Shown: positions 1 to 7,828, counted from the stretch's first letter. The stretch is 42,432 bases of DNA from Desulfobulbaceae bacterium UBA2276 (GCA_002347085.1 DDWW01000045.1:38336-80767), one strand, 5' to 3'. The notes: generated by a model not told the origin, from the letters alone. Made by a program: numbers and translations.

Positions 1-9
1 CAATATCAT

Positions 10-621
10 CTAAGCCGATAGTTTTTTGGCGATTCTGGCAACATGCTCGCCCTGAAAACTGGCTCCTGCCAGCTCGTTGGCACTGGGAGACCGGCTGCCA
101 TCTGCGCCGGCAATGGTCGAGGCCCCATAGGGAGAACAGCCGCTGATTTCCTGGGTGTTCATCTGGCCGGAAAACGTATACGGCAACCCGACAATCACCA
201 TTCCCTGATGGAGCAGGGTAATATGAAAACTCAGAATCGTGGTCTCTTGGCCACCGTGCTGAGTATTGGAACTGGTAATGACACTACCGGCCTTGCCCAC
301 CAGAGCCCCTTTCATCCACAACTGCCCGGTGCTGTCCAGAAACTGGCGCATTTGCCCGCACATATTGCCAAACCGGGTGGGAGTACCGAAGATAACGGCA
401 TCTGCCTCTCCCAGTTCTTCTATTGTACAGACTGGAACCTTTTTTTGTAATTCCTGGGTTGCGACTGCGCCCATCTTCTCCAAGACATCGGCGGTCAGTG
501 TCTCGGGTACTCGCCGCAGTATGACCTCCGTGCCCTCTACCGTCCGTGCTCCTTCTGCCGCTGCCTCTGCCATTTTGTAAATGTGTCCATACAGGGAATA
601 GTAAACAATCAGTAGCTTCAT
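10..621 (-). CDS. wrbA: NAD(P)H:quinone oxidoreductase, WrbA family
   Basis: FMN-dependent flavodoxin-fold enzyme expected to reduce quinones by two electrons in the cytoplasm. The 203-residue protein starts MKLLIVYYSLYGHIYKM, the phosphate-binding loop of the flavodoxin fold, and carries the WrbA signature blocks GTPTRFGNMCGQM, STGQLWMKGALVGK and TQHGGQETT, with a C-terminal SPYGASTIAG block. The length matches the family (about 200 residues). I chose the ATG at 621 rather than the upstream in-frame start at 708, because AAAAGGGGCACC lies just before it and the family begins there. It is a single gene read away from the small Cys-rich gene upstream. The family assignment is firm; the physiological acceptor is not shown. 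Confidence 0.95.
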   Translation of the reverse strand: MKLLIVYYSLYGHIYKMAEAAAEGARTVEGTEVILRRVPETLTADVLEKMGAVATQELQKKVPVCTIEELGEADAVIFGTPTRFGNMCGQMRQFLDSTGQLWMKGALVGKAGSVITSSNTQHGGQETTILSFHITLLHQGMVIVGLPYTFSGQMNTQEISGCSPYGASTIAGADGSRSPSANELAGASFQGEHVARIAKKLSA

Positions 622-744
622 TGTTGGTGCCCCTTTTAAACTCTCTTGAATTTTAATGTCCTGCCCCCCCTTTTTAGCGGGCATTACTTTATTGGGAGTG
701 CTCAGCAACGCTTGTCAGAATTGTCTTTTCTTCTTTGCGCCAAC

Positions 745-939
745 TCAGGAGCACTTCTTTTCTGAATCGATGTAGCCTGTTCCCTTGCACATTTCACATT
801 GCTGCTCAGGAGAACATTGGCACTCTTCCCAGTCTTCTCCCTTTTGGGTTCCACGCCACTCCGCATTACATTCACAGGTGCCTGCAATTATTTTTTTTCC
901 TTGGCATAGGGGACAGACAGTTTTGTTTTCTTGGGTCAT
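745..939 (-). CDS. Small Cys-rich zinc-ribbon-like protein
   Basis: A 64-residue protein of unknown function. It has CPLCQGKK near the N-terminus, a central CEC, then CQC and a final CEMCKGTGY. CxxCxG-type motifs of this kind resemble the DnaJ cysteine-rich zinc-binding repeat, so metal binding is likely but inferred. The start at 939 is supported by AAAAGGAGAAAGAGTG directly before the ATG; an in-frame extension to 1017 has no such site and encodes an unrelated tail. It lies between wrbA and a uracil-DNA glycosylase gene, all on the minus strand. I do not recognise a named family. Confidence 0.75.
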   Translation of the reverse strand: MTQENKTVCPLCQGKKIIAGTCECNAEWRGTQKGEDWEECQCSPEQQCEMCKGTGYIDSEKKCS

Positions 940-1105
940 CACTCTTTCTCCTTTTAGAAAATGGGTTGTCCTGCACGAATGCAGGGGGGGATTTCTGACC
1001 CAAGAGTACAGGCTCAATCAGGTCAACGGTGTTGCAGCCATCTTTTTCACTGAATTCATTACCTTGCTGACCTGTTCGTGGTTCTTCATGCAGTTCTTGT
1101 CATTC

Positions 1106-1933
1106 TTACAAGAGCTGCCCTGCCAATTTTTTCTCAATAAGTTGCAGGTCTTCCCAAGTCTGACGCTTCATCTCCTCGGCCTGGAGCAGATATGAAGGGT
1201 GATAGGTGGGCATGAGCGGGATCTGCCTGCCGTCAAGGGCGGTGTAGAGATGAAAGCGGCCTCGCAATTGCGACAGGGATTGCGGTAGATCGAGAAGGGA
1301 CCTAGTGGCGATAATACCCATGGTGCAGATCACTTCCGGGGCAATCACCGCAATCTGGCGGCGCAGATAGGCGAGGCAGCGCTGAATGTCGGCAGCTACC
1401 GGCTGAGAGGATGCCGGCAGGCCGCATTTGATACTATTGGTGACAAAGATATCGTCAGCAGCGAGATGGATTGCCGTAAGCATCCGTGACAGCATCTGGT
1501 CTTCCTCCAGGCCGAAGATCGTTTCCGGAGGAGGTGAGAGCTGTTCAGGGGCTGTCAGCCAAGTGCCGATGATAAGCAACCGGGCCCGTGGTGTCCCCCG
1601 GCCTGGAACTGGAGCTACCCGTTGCGCATGGAGCTGACAGTTACGGCAAGCATTGATGTCACCACTGATATCGATAAGCGTTTCCGTAACCGCAGATGCA
1701 AGGGCAGAGGGAGTGGCGGGGACAGAATCAGGGGCAGAATCAGCGGTATGGTGAGCGACCATAGGGGGACTCTTTGCCTGAACCAGTGTCTCGATCTCGG
1801 CGGGAGTCGTGGCCTTCCTGGCCAGAAATTGCAGGATGCCCGCATCATGGGGATAGGATTCAATCCCCAAAGCACGATGATATGCTATCAGCATTCGAAG
1901 ATCGTCTATGATCTCAAGTCGTTGTGGCTCCAT
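1106..1933 (-). CDS. Divergent uracil-DNA glycosylase family 4-like protein
   Basis: A 275-residue protein of the UDG superfamily, family 4/5 type, which removes uracil from DNA and carries a 4Fe-4S cluster. The N-terminal 80 residues are a variable region. The conserved domain has the cluster cysteines in CRNCQLH, NSIKCG and RCLAYL, the strand APEVICTMG, and the late motif YHPSYLL. The usual first catalytic motif (GEAPG) reads GTWLTAP here, so the acidic residue of that motif is missing; see findings. The start at 1933 is chosen because AAAGGAAAC precedes the ATG. Family membership is well supported; glycosylase activity is uncertain. Confidence 0.8.
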   Translation of the reverse strand: MEPQRLEIIDDLRMLIAYHRALGIESYPHDAGILQFLARKATTPAEIETLVQAKSPPMVAHHTADSAPDSVPATPSALASAVTETLIDISGDINACRNCQLHAQRVAPVPGRGTPRARLLIIGTWLTAPEQLSPPPETIFGLEEDQMLSRMLTAIHLAADDIFVTNSIKCGLPASSQPVAADIQRCLAYLRRQIAVIAPEVICTMGIIATRSLLDLPQSLSQLRGRFHLYTALDGRQIPLMPTYHPSYLLQAEEMKRQTWEDLQLIEKKLAGQLL

Positions 1934-2013
1934 GTTTCCTTTGTGCTCGTATGTCGATTTTGTGGAATGGTACCTTGACAAAACCCGTAAAAGACAAATT
2001 ATACACTTCAGTG

Positions 2014-2060
2014 GCCGTTAAGAAATAACCACTACGGTTTTATCTATTTTGTTACGGCCA
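2014..2060. repeat. Hairpin-only copy of the dispersed repeat (copy E)
   Basis: A 47-bp inverted repeat with GGCCGTTAAGAAATA on one side and TATTTTGTTACGGCC on the other, matching the third hairpin of the longer copies described below. It sits in the divergent region between the glycosylase gene and the FmdB-type gene, so it could lie in the leader of either one. Confidence 0.7.
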
Positions 2061-2114
2061 GTTATGCATGCCGTTGTACTTTTAAAAATTACCAAAAGAA
2101 TAAAAGGAACCAAA

Positions 2115-2327
2115 ATGCCTATTTACGAATTCAAATGCGATGACTGTAACCAGACCTTTGAAAGTCTGGTGCTTATTGCCTCTGCCGTTGATACCATCCG
2201 CTGCAAACACTGCAACAGCGCAAATATCAAAAAAATTCTCTCGGCCACCAGCAGTCAATCCGCCCAAAAGACCTCCGTCCCGGCCGGAGCCCTGTCCGGC
2301 TGCTCTTCCCGCTCCGGTTTTTCCTGA
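2115..2327 (+). CDS. FmdB-family zinc-ribbon protein
   Basis: A 70-residue putative regulatory protein of the FmdB family. It begins MPIYEFKCDDCNQTFE and has a second pair in CKHC, giving the CxxC...CxxC zinc ribbon typical of the family. A Ser/Ala/Gly-rich tail follows, as in other members. The start at 2115 has AAAAGGAACC before it; the in-frame upstream extension is not family-like. It is a single gene, divergent from the glycosylase gene and convergent with the FtsB-like gene. The family was linked to formamidase regulation in methylotrophs, but its role in sulfate reducers is unknown. Confidence 0.88.
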   Translation: MPIYEFKCDDCNQTFESLVLIASAVDTIRCKHCNSANIKKILSATSSQSAQKTSVPAGALSGCSSRSGFS

Positions 2328-2373
2328 GCATAGGCAAGAAGGGATCCGGGCGATCCCGATTCAAACTGTCAGA

Positions 2374-2407
2374 GGGGATAATAACTATCGTTATTCCCTT
2401 TTTTTTT
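2374..2407 (+). terminator. Probable intrinsic terminator of the FmdB-type gene
   Basis: AATAAC-TATC-GTTATT is flanked by GGGG and CCC, with a small bulge on the 5' side, and is followed by nine T residues. It overlaps the last codons of the convergent ftsB-like gene, so the two 3' ends share sequence. A second small hairpin, GGGATC-CGGGC-GATCCC, lies just upstream at 2341-2357. Confidence 0.6.
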
Positions 2408-2768
2408 CTTCTTTGGGTGAGAAGTCAAAGACCATCTCCTCTTTTTTTAACAAGCCATGTTGTTCTCTTGCCACTTCCTCCAGGTAACGCATGTCGGTTG
2501 TTACCCGTTTGATATCTTCACGCAAGGCATTGTTTTTTTCCACCATGGCCTGCTTTTCAGCATTCAAGGTAGCAACCTGTATCTTTTGCTTGCGTAAGAA
2601 AAAGAGTCCTTTCCCGGGAGTAAAAAAGATCGCCAGCAGGAGGATACCAACAAGCAGTATCGAGATCCGATACAACTTCTTTTGCTGGAGTGGCGATAAG
2701 GGTGTTTTATATGTTCTCTTCATAAATATCTCTGCAAAAACAAACCTAAATGAATAGAGATCTCTCAT
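2391..2768 (-). CDS. Septum formation initiator, FtsB/DivIC family
   Basis: A bitopic division protein expected to act with FtsL and FtsQ at the septum. One membrane segment (ISILLVGILLLAIFF) is followed by a coiled coil rich in K/E/N (LNAEKQAMVEKNNALREDI) and a C-terminal region with YLEEVAREQHGL, typical of the family. The start at 2768 (125 residues) has a strong AGGAGATCAAG site; an internal ATG at 2723 would give a more usual 110-residue protein but has a weaker site. It is a single gene, divergent from efp. Whether it is the FtsB or a DivIC-like paralogue cannot be told here. Confidence 0.82.
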   Translation of the reverse strand: MRDLYSFRFVFAEIFMKRTYKTPLSPLQQKKLYRISILLVGILLLAIFFTPGKGLFFLRKQKIQVATLNAEKQAMVEKNNALREDIKRVTTDMRYLEEVAREQHGLLKKEEMVFDFSPKEEKKRE

Positions 2769-2902
2769 CTTGATCTCCTATTTAATAATCATGAACGTGA
2801 ACATCTTCATTCTAATCTTTTTCAGTAAAAAAATATAATCTTTTCAACAAAGCCCTTGTGTGCAAGTTTTGGCGTACCGGAATCCTGGAAGTGCTTTATC
2901 GG

Positions 2903-2932
2903 TTGCGTAAAATGCTGTTGTTCGGGTATAAT
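2903..2932 (+). promoter_or_regulatory. Predicted sigma70-type promoter for efp
   Basis: TTGCGT and a perfect TATAAT are separated by 18 bp. It is the best promoter match in the 2769-3150 gap. If used, it gives a leader of about 210 nt upstream of efp that contains repeat copy F. Confidence 0.55.
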
Positions 2933-2949
2933 ATCAGGTTATTTTTTTA

Positions 2950-3051
2950 GGAGCCGTTATGGAGTAGCTTGGTTTTTTGTAATTATTTGGTAATGGCACC
3001 TTATGCCGTACCGAATAGTCAAGTGGTCATGTTATTTATTTACAATGGCTT
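2950..3051 (-). repeat. 102-bp dispersed repeat unit (copy F)
   Basis: A unit with imperfect inverted ends: GGAGCCGTTA at the left and AATGGCTT at the right. It is exactly the same length as copy I and as the corresponding part of copy D, and aligns with them in inverted orientation; both read AAGCC(A/G)TTGTAAATAAA at one end and GG(C/T)ATAAGGTGCC in the middle. The string TTAGGAGC occurs at both edges (2947-2954 and 3050-3057). It lies in the predicted efp leader. Confidence 0.75.
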
Positions 3052-3150
3052 AGGAGCATACTCAAAGTATCAGATGGAAATATATCTGAGGGTTGTTTCA
3101 AGGGTTAATTCAATATTCTATGCCAGAGGGCGGAAGTCAGGGAGAAACGA

Positions 3151-3714
3151 ATGTACACTGCGGCAGATTTACGCAAGGGGTTGAAGGTTCAGGTTGACGG
3201 AGCGCCTTATATCGTTACCGATTTTGAGTTCTCCAAACCGGGAAAAGGGCAGGCCCTGTATCGCTGCAAGATGCGAAACATGATCACCGGTAACCAGTTG
3301 GTGCAGACCTATCGCTCCAATGACAAGTTTGATAAGCCTGATCTGGAAGAGCGGAAGATGCAGTATCTCTACTGTCAGGAAAATGATTACCATTTCATGG
3401 ATACCCAGAATTTTGAGCAACTGGCCATTGATAAGGAGCATCTGGGCGACAACGTCAATTATATGATTGATAATATGGAGATGGAAGTGCTTTTCTTTCA
3501 GGACAAACCCATTGATGTCAGTATGCCCATGTTTGTCAATCTGCTGGTGACCAAGGCTGATCCCTGGGCCAAGGGCGATACTTCAGGGTCGGACAGCAAG
3601 CCGGTGACGGTAGAGACGGGCTATGTGCTTCAGGTTCCGCCTTTTGTTGAGGAGGGCGACAAGATCCAGATTGATACCCGGACCGGTGCCTATGTGACCA
3701 GGGTTAAAGAATAA
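3151..3714 (+). CDS. efp: Elongation factor P
   Basis: Translation factor that binds stalled ribosomes between the P and E sites and relieves stalling at proline stretches. The 187-residue protein has the three-domain EF-P layout: an N-terminal KOW-like domain to about residue 65, then two OB domains ending DTRTGAYVTRVKE. Lys32 in KPGKGQAL aligns with the E. coli Lys34 that receives beta-lysine. GGGAGAAACGA precedes the ATG. The EF-P lysyl-transferase gene epmA follows after a gap holding a long inverted repeat, which supports modification of Lys32 by lysylation. The lysine 2,3-aminomutase (EpmB) is not in this window. Confidence 0.97.
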   Translation: MYTAADLRKGLKVQVDGAPYIVTDFEFSKPGKGQALYRCKMRNMITGNQLVQTYRSNDKFDKPDLEERKMQYLYCQENDYHFMDTQNFEQLAIDKEHLGDNVNYMIDNMEMEVLFFQDKPIDVSMPMFVNLLVTKADPWAKGDTSGSDSKPVTVETGYVLQVPPFVEEGDKIQIDTRTGAYVTRVKE

Positions 3715-3725
3715 AATGGCGTCTC

Positions 3726-3830
3726 AAAAAGGGCCAAATACTTCGTTGCACTCCAGCCATCGTCACTGCGGCGTACCCAAAAGTGCGCCTCATTCCTCAG
3801 GCTTTGTGCGCCTCGTCTTTGGCCCTTTTT
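3726..3830. repeat. 105-bp long inverted repeat between efp and epmA
   Basis: Perfect 13-bp arms, AAAAAGGGCCAAA and TTTGGCCCTTTTT, bound a 79-bp interior that contains a second stem (GGCGTAC-CCAAAA-GTGCGCC, one G-T pair). The right arm ends in five T residues, so it could terminate efp transcription. The size and internal hairpin also fit a palindromic interspersed element. No second copy was recognised in the window. Confidence 0.75.
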
Positions 3831-3878
3831 GCTTAGCCATTCCCTTGATCATTTGTAACGAAACTCATAATAAATTTC

Positions 3879-4805
3879 ATGCTTGATCTCCAGGGGCTAC
3901 GCTTCCGCGCAGCCTTTTTTCATTCTCTCCGTTCCTTTTTTGTCCGTCAGCAGTTTCTCGAAGTTGATACCCCCATTCGTCAACCTCTGCTCCTTCCTGA
4001 ATTGAATATCGAACCCCTGGCCTCCGAGGGCTGGTTCCTGCAGGCATCCCCGGAGCTTTGTATGAAGCGCCTTCTGGCCGCAGGATGCAGCCGGATCTTT
4101 CAGCTCTGCAACTGTTTCCGCAAGGGCGAGCGCGGCCGTCTGCATCTGGAAGAATTCACCATGCTGGAGTGGTACCGGACGAATGGTGGCTATGAGGATC
4201 TGATGGCGGATTGCGAGGCGTTGCTTGGCTCCTTGCTGGCGGATCTGGGTGGGATGGCCCCCTGTACCTTTTCCAATGAAAATCTGCGGGTGGGCGACCG
4301 GGTTATCTCCCTGCACCCCCCCTGGGAAAGGCTCTCGGTGCACGAGGCCTTTGCCCGCTACAGTCCGGTATCCCTTGAGCAGGCCCTGGCCGCTGATACC
4401 TTTGATGAGATTCTGGTTGAGTATGTCGAACCTTTTCTGGGGATGGACAGGCCTCTCTTCCTCTACGATTATCCGGTGGAACTCGGGTCGCTGGCCAAGC
4501 GCAAAGATGGCTCTCCCCAGCTTGCCGAGCGCTTTGAGTTGTATATCAATGGCATCGAGCTTGCCAACGGCTTTTCCGAACTCACTGACAGTCATGAGCA
4601 GCGCCGGCGCTTTGAGCAGGAGCTGTCCATGATGGATGAAGAGCGCCGGCAGCAGTCCCGGATGCCCGAGCGTTTTCTGGAAGAACTGGCAGGGCTTGAT
4701 CGGGCCGCAGGCATCGCCCTGGGGGTGGATCGTCTGCTCATGCTCTTGATAGGCAAGGAGAGCGTGGGCGAGGTGGTTTCCTTTGCCCCTGTTGACTTTG
4801 ATTGA
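3879..4805 (+). CDS. epmA: EF-P lysine lysyltransferase EpmA (PoxA/GenX)
   Basis: Class II aminoacyl-tRNA-synthetase-like enzyme that attaches lysine (beta-lysine) to EF-P. The 308-residue protein lacks the tRNA anticodon-binding domain of LysRS. It has class II motif 1 around VDTPIRQP, motif 2 around FRKGERGRLHLEEFTMLEWYR (beginning near residue 80) and motif 3 near the C-terminus at ALGVDRLLML. The ending GIALGVDRLLMLLIGKE is typical of EpmA. E. coli EpmA is 325 residues. The ATG at 3879 has only a weak upstream site but matches the family N-terminus. It follows efp on the same strand. Confidence 0.93.
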   Translation: MLDLQGLRFRAAFFHSLRSFFVRQQFLEVDTPIRQPLLLPELNIEPLASEGWFLQASPELCMKRLLAAGCSRIFQLCNCFRKGERGRLHLEEFTMLEWYRTNGGYEDLMADCEALLGSLLADLGGMAPCTFSNENLRVGDRVISLHPPWERLSVHEAFARYSPVSLEQALAADTFDEILVEYVEPFLGMDRPLFLYDYPVELGSLAKRKDGSPQLAERFELYINGIELANGFSELTDSHEQRRRFEQELSMMDEERRQQSRMPERFLEELAGLDRAAGIALGVDRLLMLLIGKESVGEVVSFAPVDFD

Positions 4806-4821
4806 TCTTTTTTATTATCTG

Positions 4822-5967
4822 TTATCTGGAAAGTAGTAAGCCTTGCTCGCTGTTTTGCCCTGCAACTCCCTTATGCAGGATAATCTGACCGCCATCCGTC
4901 CGTCCCTGTTCATAGATGTCCCGGTAAATCATGGCCCCGGAGCCTGAACGCCTGCGCAAACGGGGAAAGCGCATCCCGACAAATCGGTCCAGAGCCCTGT
5001 CTTCTGCGGTGATTAAAGCCGTAATCTTTTTTTGAACACCATCCTTTTTTTCGTCATCATTTTTTTTGGGAATGTGAGCATCCCGCAGCGTCTCCTGGGC
5101 CAGCAGCTTATCGTAAAATCCCTGCAACAACCCCAGATAATAGCTGTTGCGCGCCCGGATGCCTTTGCCACTGGCCTTGGTCCTGTTTTGTTGCCACAGC
5201 GCGGCAAGTTTTCCTGCCAGAAAGGCGTAGCAGTATTCAGCAATGGCCACATTCTCCTGTCTGCCGAAAAGTTCAATGGTCTTGTGCTGGGTGTCTGTCA
5301 GTGGATCGTAGAGGCTGGCGGTGACCACCTTGACATAAAAAAAGCGGAGGAGGATGGCGCAGATCTTGTGCTGCCAGCTCTCCAGCCGCTTGCAACGGCC
5401 GTTGATAATCAGGGAGGTGAATTCCGATTGGGCGTCTTCCTGAATCTGTTGCAGGTTATGGCGCGCCATCAACTGGCTGGCTTTTTCCATGGCCAACGCT
5501 GCTTCGTGTTCATTGGCTGAGCCTGCCAGGGCCAGGAGTTTGCCGATCCGGCGGATAAACTGCCGCCCCTGCTCTGTCTGCTGACTGTAGGCAGGACTTG
5601 TTCCTGCAAACTCCGGCAGATCGCCTGAGGCGCGGCGAAACGGTGCGGGCAGGCCGAGCAGGTCACAGGCCTTTTCAAAGAGGGGGCCATGACCTCCATC
5701 GGCCTCGAAAAAGAGCTCCGAACAGATCTGATGGGCCATCTCGTGCTTGAGGATCTGGCAGGTGATATCCCAGGAGTGGCCGGTAATCAGCCGGGTGCTG
5801 ATGCGGATGATTCTGGTTGCGGCCTGCCAGGAACCATATTGTTTTTCCGCCTCGGTGATCTCAAAGACCGGGGTCTTGAGCGCCAGTCCGTACTGCCAGT
5901 TGATGTTGGCAAATTCGGCCAACAATTGCCGGCCCCAGAGCGGGTAATAGGGGGAAAAATCCGTCAT
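4822..5967 (-). CDS. SprT-like domain plus DUF2786 protein
   Basis: A 381-residue protein. The N-terminal part is a SprT-like zinc metalloprotease domain, with HEMAH in ILKHEMAHQICSE near residue 80 and a downstream HGPLFEKACDLLG block. The centre (IGKLLALAGSANEHEAALAMEKASQLM) matches DUF2786, followed by a basic region with a possible DNA-binding role. SprT-like proteases act on DNA-protein crosslinks in eukaryotes; the bacterial role is unknown. The ATG at 5967 is preferred (ACAGGACAACA before it) over a TTG at 5991. It starts 25 bp downstream of arfB's stop and is probably co-transcribed with it. Confidence 0.82.
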   Translation of the reverse strand: MTDFSPYYPLWGRQLLAEFANINWQYGLALKTPVFEITEAEKQYGSWQAATRIIRISTRLITGHSWDITCQILKHEMAHQICSELFFEADGGHGPLFEKACDLLGLPAPFRRASGDLPEFAGTSPAYSQQTEQGRQFIRRIGKLLALAGSANEHEAALAMEKASQLMARHNLQQIQEDAQSEFTSLIINGRCKRLESWQHKICAILLRFFYVKVVTASLYDPLTDTQHKTIELFGRQENVAIAEYCYAFLAGKLAALWQQNRTKASGKGIRARNSYYLGLLQGFYDKLLAQETLRDAHIPKKNDDEKKDGVQKKITALITAEDRALDRFVGMRFPRLRRRSGSGAMIYRDIYEQGRTDGGQIILHKGVAGQNSEQGLLLSR

Positions 5968-5992
5968 TGTTGTCCTGTTCCCGGTTCGCAAC

Positions 5993-6403
5993 TCACGATA
6001 CTTTTTTGCGCAGGGCCTTGGTCGTCCCCCGTTGCTTCTTTAAGTCCGTCCGTTTTTTTCTGGCATTTTTTCCGGGCCGGGTGGGGCGCCGATGCTTGGC
6101 AACCACCATGGCATCCCTGATGATCTGGCTGAGCCTATTCAGGGCATCCTCCTTGTTTTGTTCCTGGGTCCGGTATTGCTGGGCCTTGATGATTATAATC
6201 CCGTCCTGGGTTACCCGTTGATCACCGAGTGCCAGCAGACGTTCTTTGCAGGTGTCGGGCAGAGAAGAATTGCGGATGTCAAAGCGCAGATGGGCAGCGC
6301 TGGAGACCTTGTTGACATTCTGGCCCCCGGCCCCGCTGGCCCGGATAAAATGGATCTCGATTTCATCCTCGGGAATAGTTATGGTGTCTGTTATATGGAG
6401 CAT
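5993..6403 (-). CDS. arfB: Alternative ribosome-rescue factor ArfB
   Basis: Peptidyl-tRNA hydrolase that releases peptides from ribosomes stalled at mRNA ends. The 136-residue protein contains the catalytic GGQ in RASGAGGQNVNKVSSA near residues 23-37 and a highly basic tail (HRRPTRPGKNARKKRTDLKK), which in E. coli ArfB enters the empty mRNA channel. Length and lack of a codon-recognition domain separate it from RF1/RF2. The upstream ribosome site is weak. It precedes the SprT-like gene with 25 bp between. Confidence 0.95.
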   Translation of the reverse strand: MLHITDTITIPEDEIEIHFIRASGAGGQNVNKVSSAAHLRFDIRNSSLPDTCKERLLALGDQRVTQDGIIIIKAQQYRTQEQNKEDALNRLSQIIRDAMVVAKHRRPTRPGKNARKKRTDLKKQRGTTKALRKKVS

Positions 6404-6435
6404 GGCGATATCTTTTTGAGTCTTTTATTTTTTAG

Positions 6436-6678
6436 AGGCCGTTGCTGAAAAGAGCAAGGCTCTTTTTGCTGTTTTCAGCTTATGGACTCTTATGCAACGT
6501 CCAGAAAACAGTAATCTGTTCTGCTGTTTTCTGGCGTGGCGTCTGGCAGGCTACATCTGCCGACTATCATACAAGGAGCCATTACGAAATAACCATCTGA
6601 AATCTCACTTTTTTGTTACGGCTCCTTGTGCCGTCGATTTCAGTGTTTTGATAGTATGGTTATTTTTGCAAGGCGGCG
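6436..6678 (+). repeat. Long dispersed repeat, three hairpins (copy A)
   Basis: About 240 bp filling most of the 303-bp gap between arfB and the kinase gene. The left end is AGGCCGTT. Hairpin 1 has arms around GCTGAAAAGAGCA and TGCTGTTTTCAGC. Hairpin 2 is a perfect CCAGAAAACAG / CTGTTTTCTGG. Hairpin 3 runs from GGAGCCATTACGAAATAA to TTTTGTTACGGCTCC. The right end is degenerate. The same modules in the same order occur in copy B, and inverted in copy D. Confidence 0.8.
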
Positions 6679-6706
6679 TATTATCTGAATAAGTGCATAT
6701 CATATC

Positions 6707-7240
6707 ATGTCTGAACAAAAAACGAATCTTGTTTTGATCGGGATGGCCGGCGCCGGAAAAAGTACGGTCGGGCCCCTGCTGGCCCGGATGTTGTCCTTTG
6801 ACTTTGTCGATGTGGATGATCTGATTGAGGTCGATCAGCAGCAATCCCTGCAAGAACTCGTTGATCGCCATGGACCAGTCTGGTTTCGTCTGCTGGAGGA
6901 GAGGATCCTGCTTGGTCTTGAGCTGCAACACCATGTTATTGCCACGGGCGGCAGTGCAGTCTATGGTGAGGCGGGAATGAGACACCTGCAGCGGAGCGGG
7001 CTGCTGGTATATCTTGATGTGCCGCTGGCAGTCCTTGCGGCCAGAGTAGGCGATATGGAGTCCAGGGGGTTGGCGCGGGAAAAGGGGCAGAGCTTTGCCC
7101 AGTTGTTTGCCGAACGTGAGCCTTTGTATCGCCGGTATGCAGATGTCAGAATAGGCTGCGCCGGGAAGAGTGTTGCGGAGATTTGTGCCGCGATTATCGA
7201 GGCTGGTGCTGGAATGCTGGGAGTGAACAGCAGCTGGTAA
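6707..7240 (+). CDS. aroK: Shikimate kinase-family P-loop kinase
   Basis: Probably phosphorylates shikimate to shikimate 3-phosphate. The 177-residue protein has Walker A (GMAGAGKST, residues 12-20), the DVDD substrate-side acidic motif near residue 36, the Arg of WFRLLEE, and a lid region AEREPLYRRYAD. The canonical GGG substrate motif reads GGSAVY here. Length is normal for AroK/AroL. aroD, aroE and aroA lie 32 kb away, so the pathway is split. No good ribosome site is seen before the ATG at 6707. Because this clade departs from the GGG motif, another small-alcohol substrate such as homoserine is possible. Confidence 0.8.
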   Translation: MSEQKTNLVLIGMAGAGKSTVGPLLARMLSFDFVDVDDLIEVDQQQSLQELVDRHGPVWFRLLEERILLGLELQHHVIATGGSAVYGEAGMRHLQRSGLLVYLDVPLAVLAARVGDMESRGLAREKGQSFAQLFAEREPLYRRYADVRIGCAGKSVAEICAAIIEAGAGMLGVNSSW

Positions 7241-7385
7241 AGGGGACATGGAGGTAATCTCCCAGGTGTCTTTTTCAGGAGATTTGTGCTAAAGTAGCCC
7301 GGATGAGGTTGAGTGAGGTTGAGGAAAAAAATTAAACCAGGCCTGCTGGCCGAAAATGTTATCAATATTATCAATGGAGTGAAAT

Positions 7386-7814
7386 ATGGCACAGGCAAAG
7401 AAAGGGAATAAGGTAAAGGTGAAGTACACGGGCAGGCTTGCTGACGGGACGATTTTCGACTCTTCGGAGGGGCGTGCGCCCCTGGAGGTTGTGCTTGGTA
7501 GCGGCCATGTGATTCAGGGCTTTGATGAGGCCCTGACCGGCATGGAGTTGGGTGCAAAAAAGACGGTGGTCATTCCGGCGGAAAAGGCCTATGGCGCACA
7601 TGATCCAAATATGGTCATGGAGGTACCCCTTGAACAGGTGCCGCCGGACTTCAGTCCCGAGGTTGGTCAGAAGCTGGAGGTGGGAGGTACTGGCGGCGAG
7701 ATAATGATCGCGGTGGTGAGAGAGATCAATGACACCCATATCTATCTCGATGCCAATCCGCCACTGGCCGGGCAGGAGCTGATCTTTGATCTGGAGCTGG
7801 TGGCGATTGCTTGA
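7386..7814 (+). CDS. FKBP-type peptidyl-prolyl isomerase, SlyD/FkpB-like
   Basis: A 142-residue cytoplasmic prolyl isomerase and chaperone. The FKBP half is VKYTGRLADGTIFDSS with GFDEALTGMELGAKKTV, interrupted by the insert-in-flap domain (about residues 65-120) and closing with DANPPLAGQELIFDLELV, the family's C-terminal strand. It lacks the His-rich tail of E. coli SlyD, so it is closer to FkpB/SlpA. No signal peptide is seen. It is followed after 115 bp by the exported DsrE-like gene. A degraded copy of its middle part lies at about 8470. Confidence 0.93.
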   Translation: MAQAKKGNKVKVKYTGRLADGTIFDSSEGRAPLEVVLGSGHVIQGFDEALTGMELGAKKTVVIPAEKAYGAHDPNMVMEVPLEQVPPDFSPEVGQKLEVGGTGGEIMIAVVREINDTHIYLDANPPLAGQELIFDLELVAIA

Positions 7815-7828
7815 AAACAATCGTCCGA

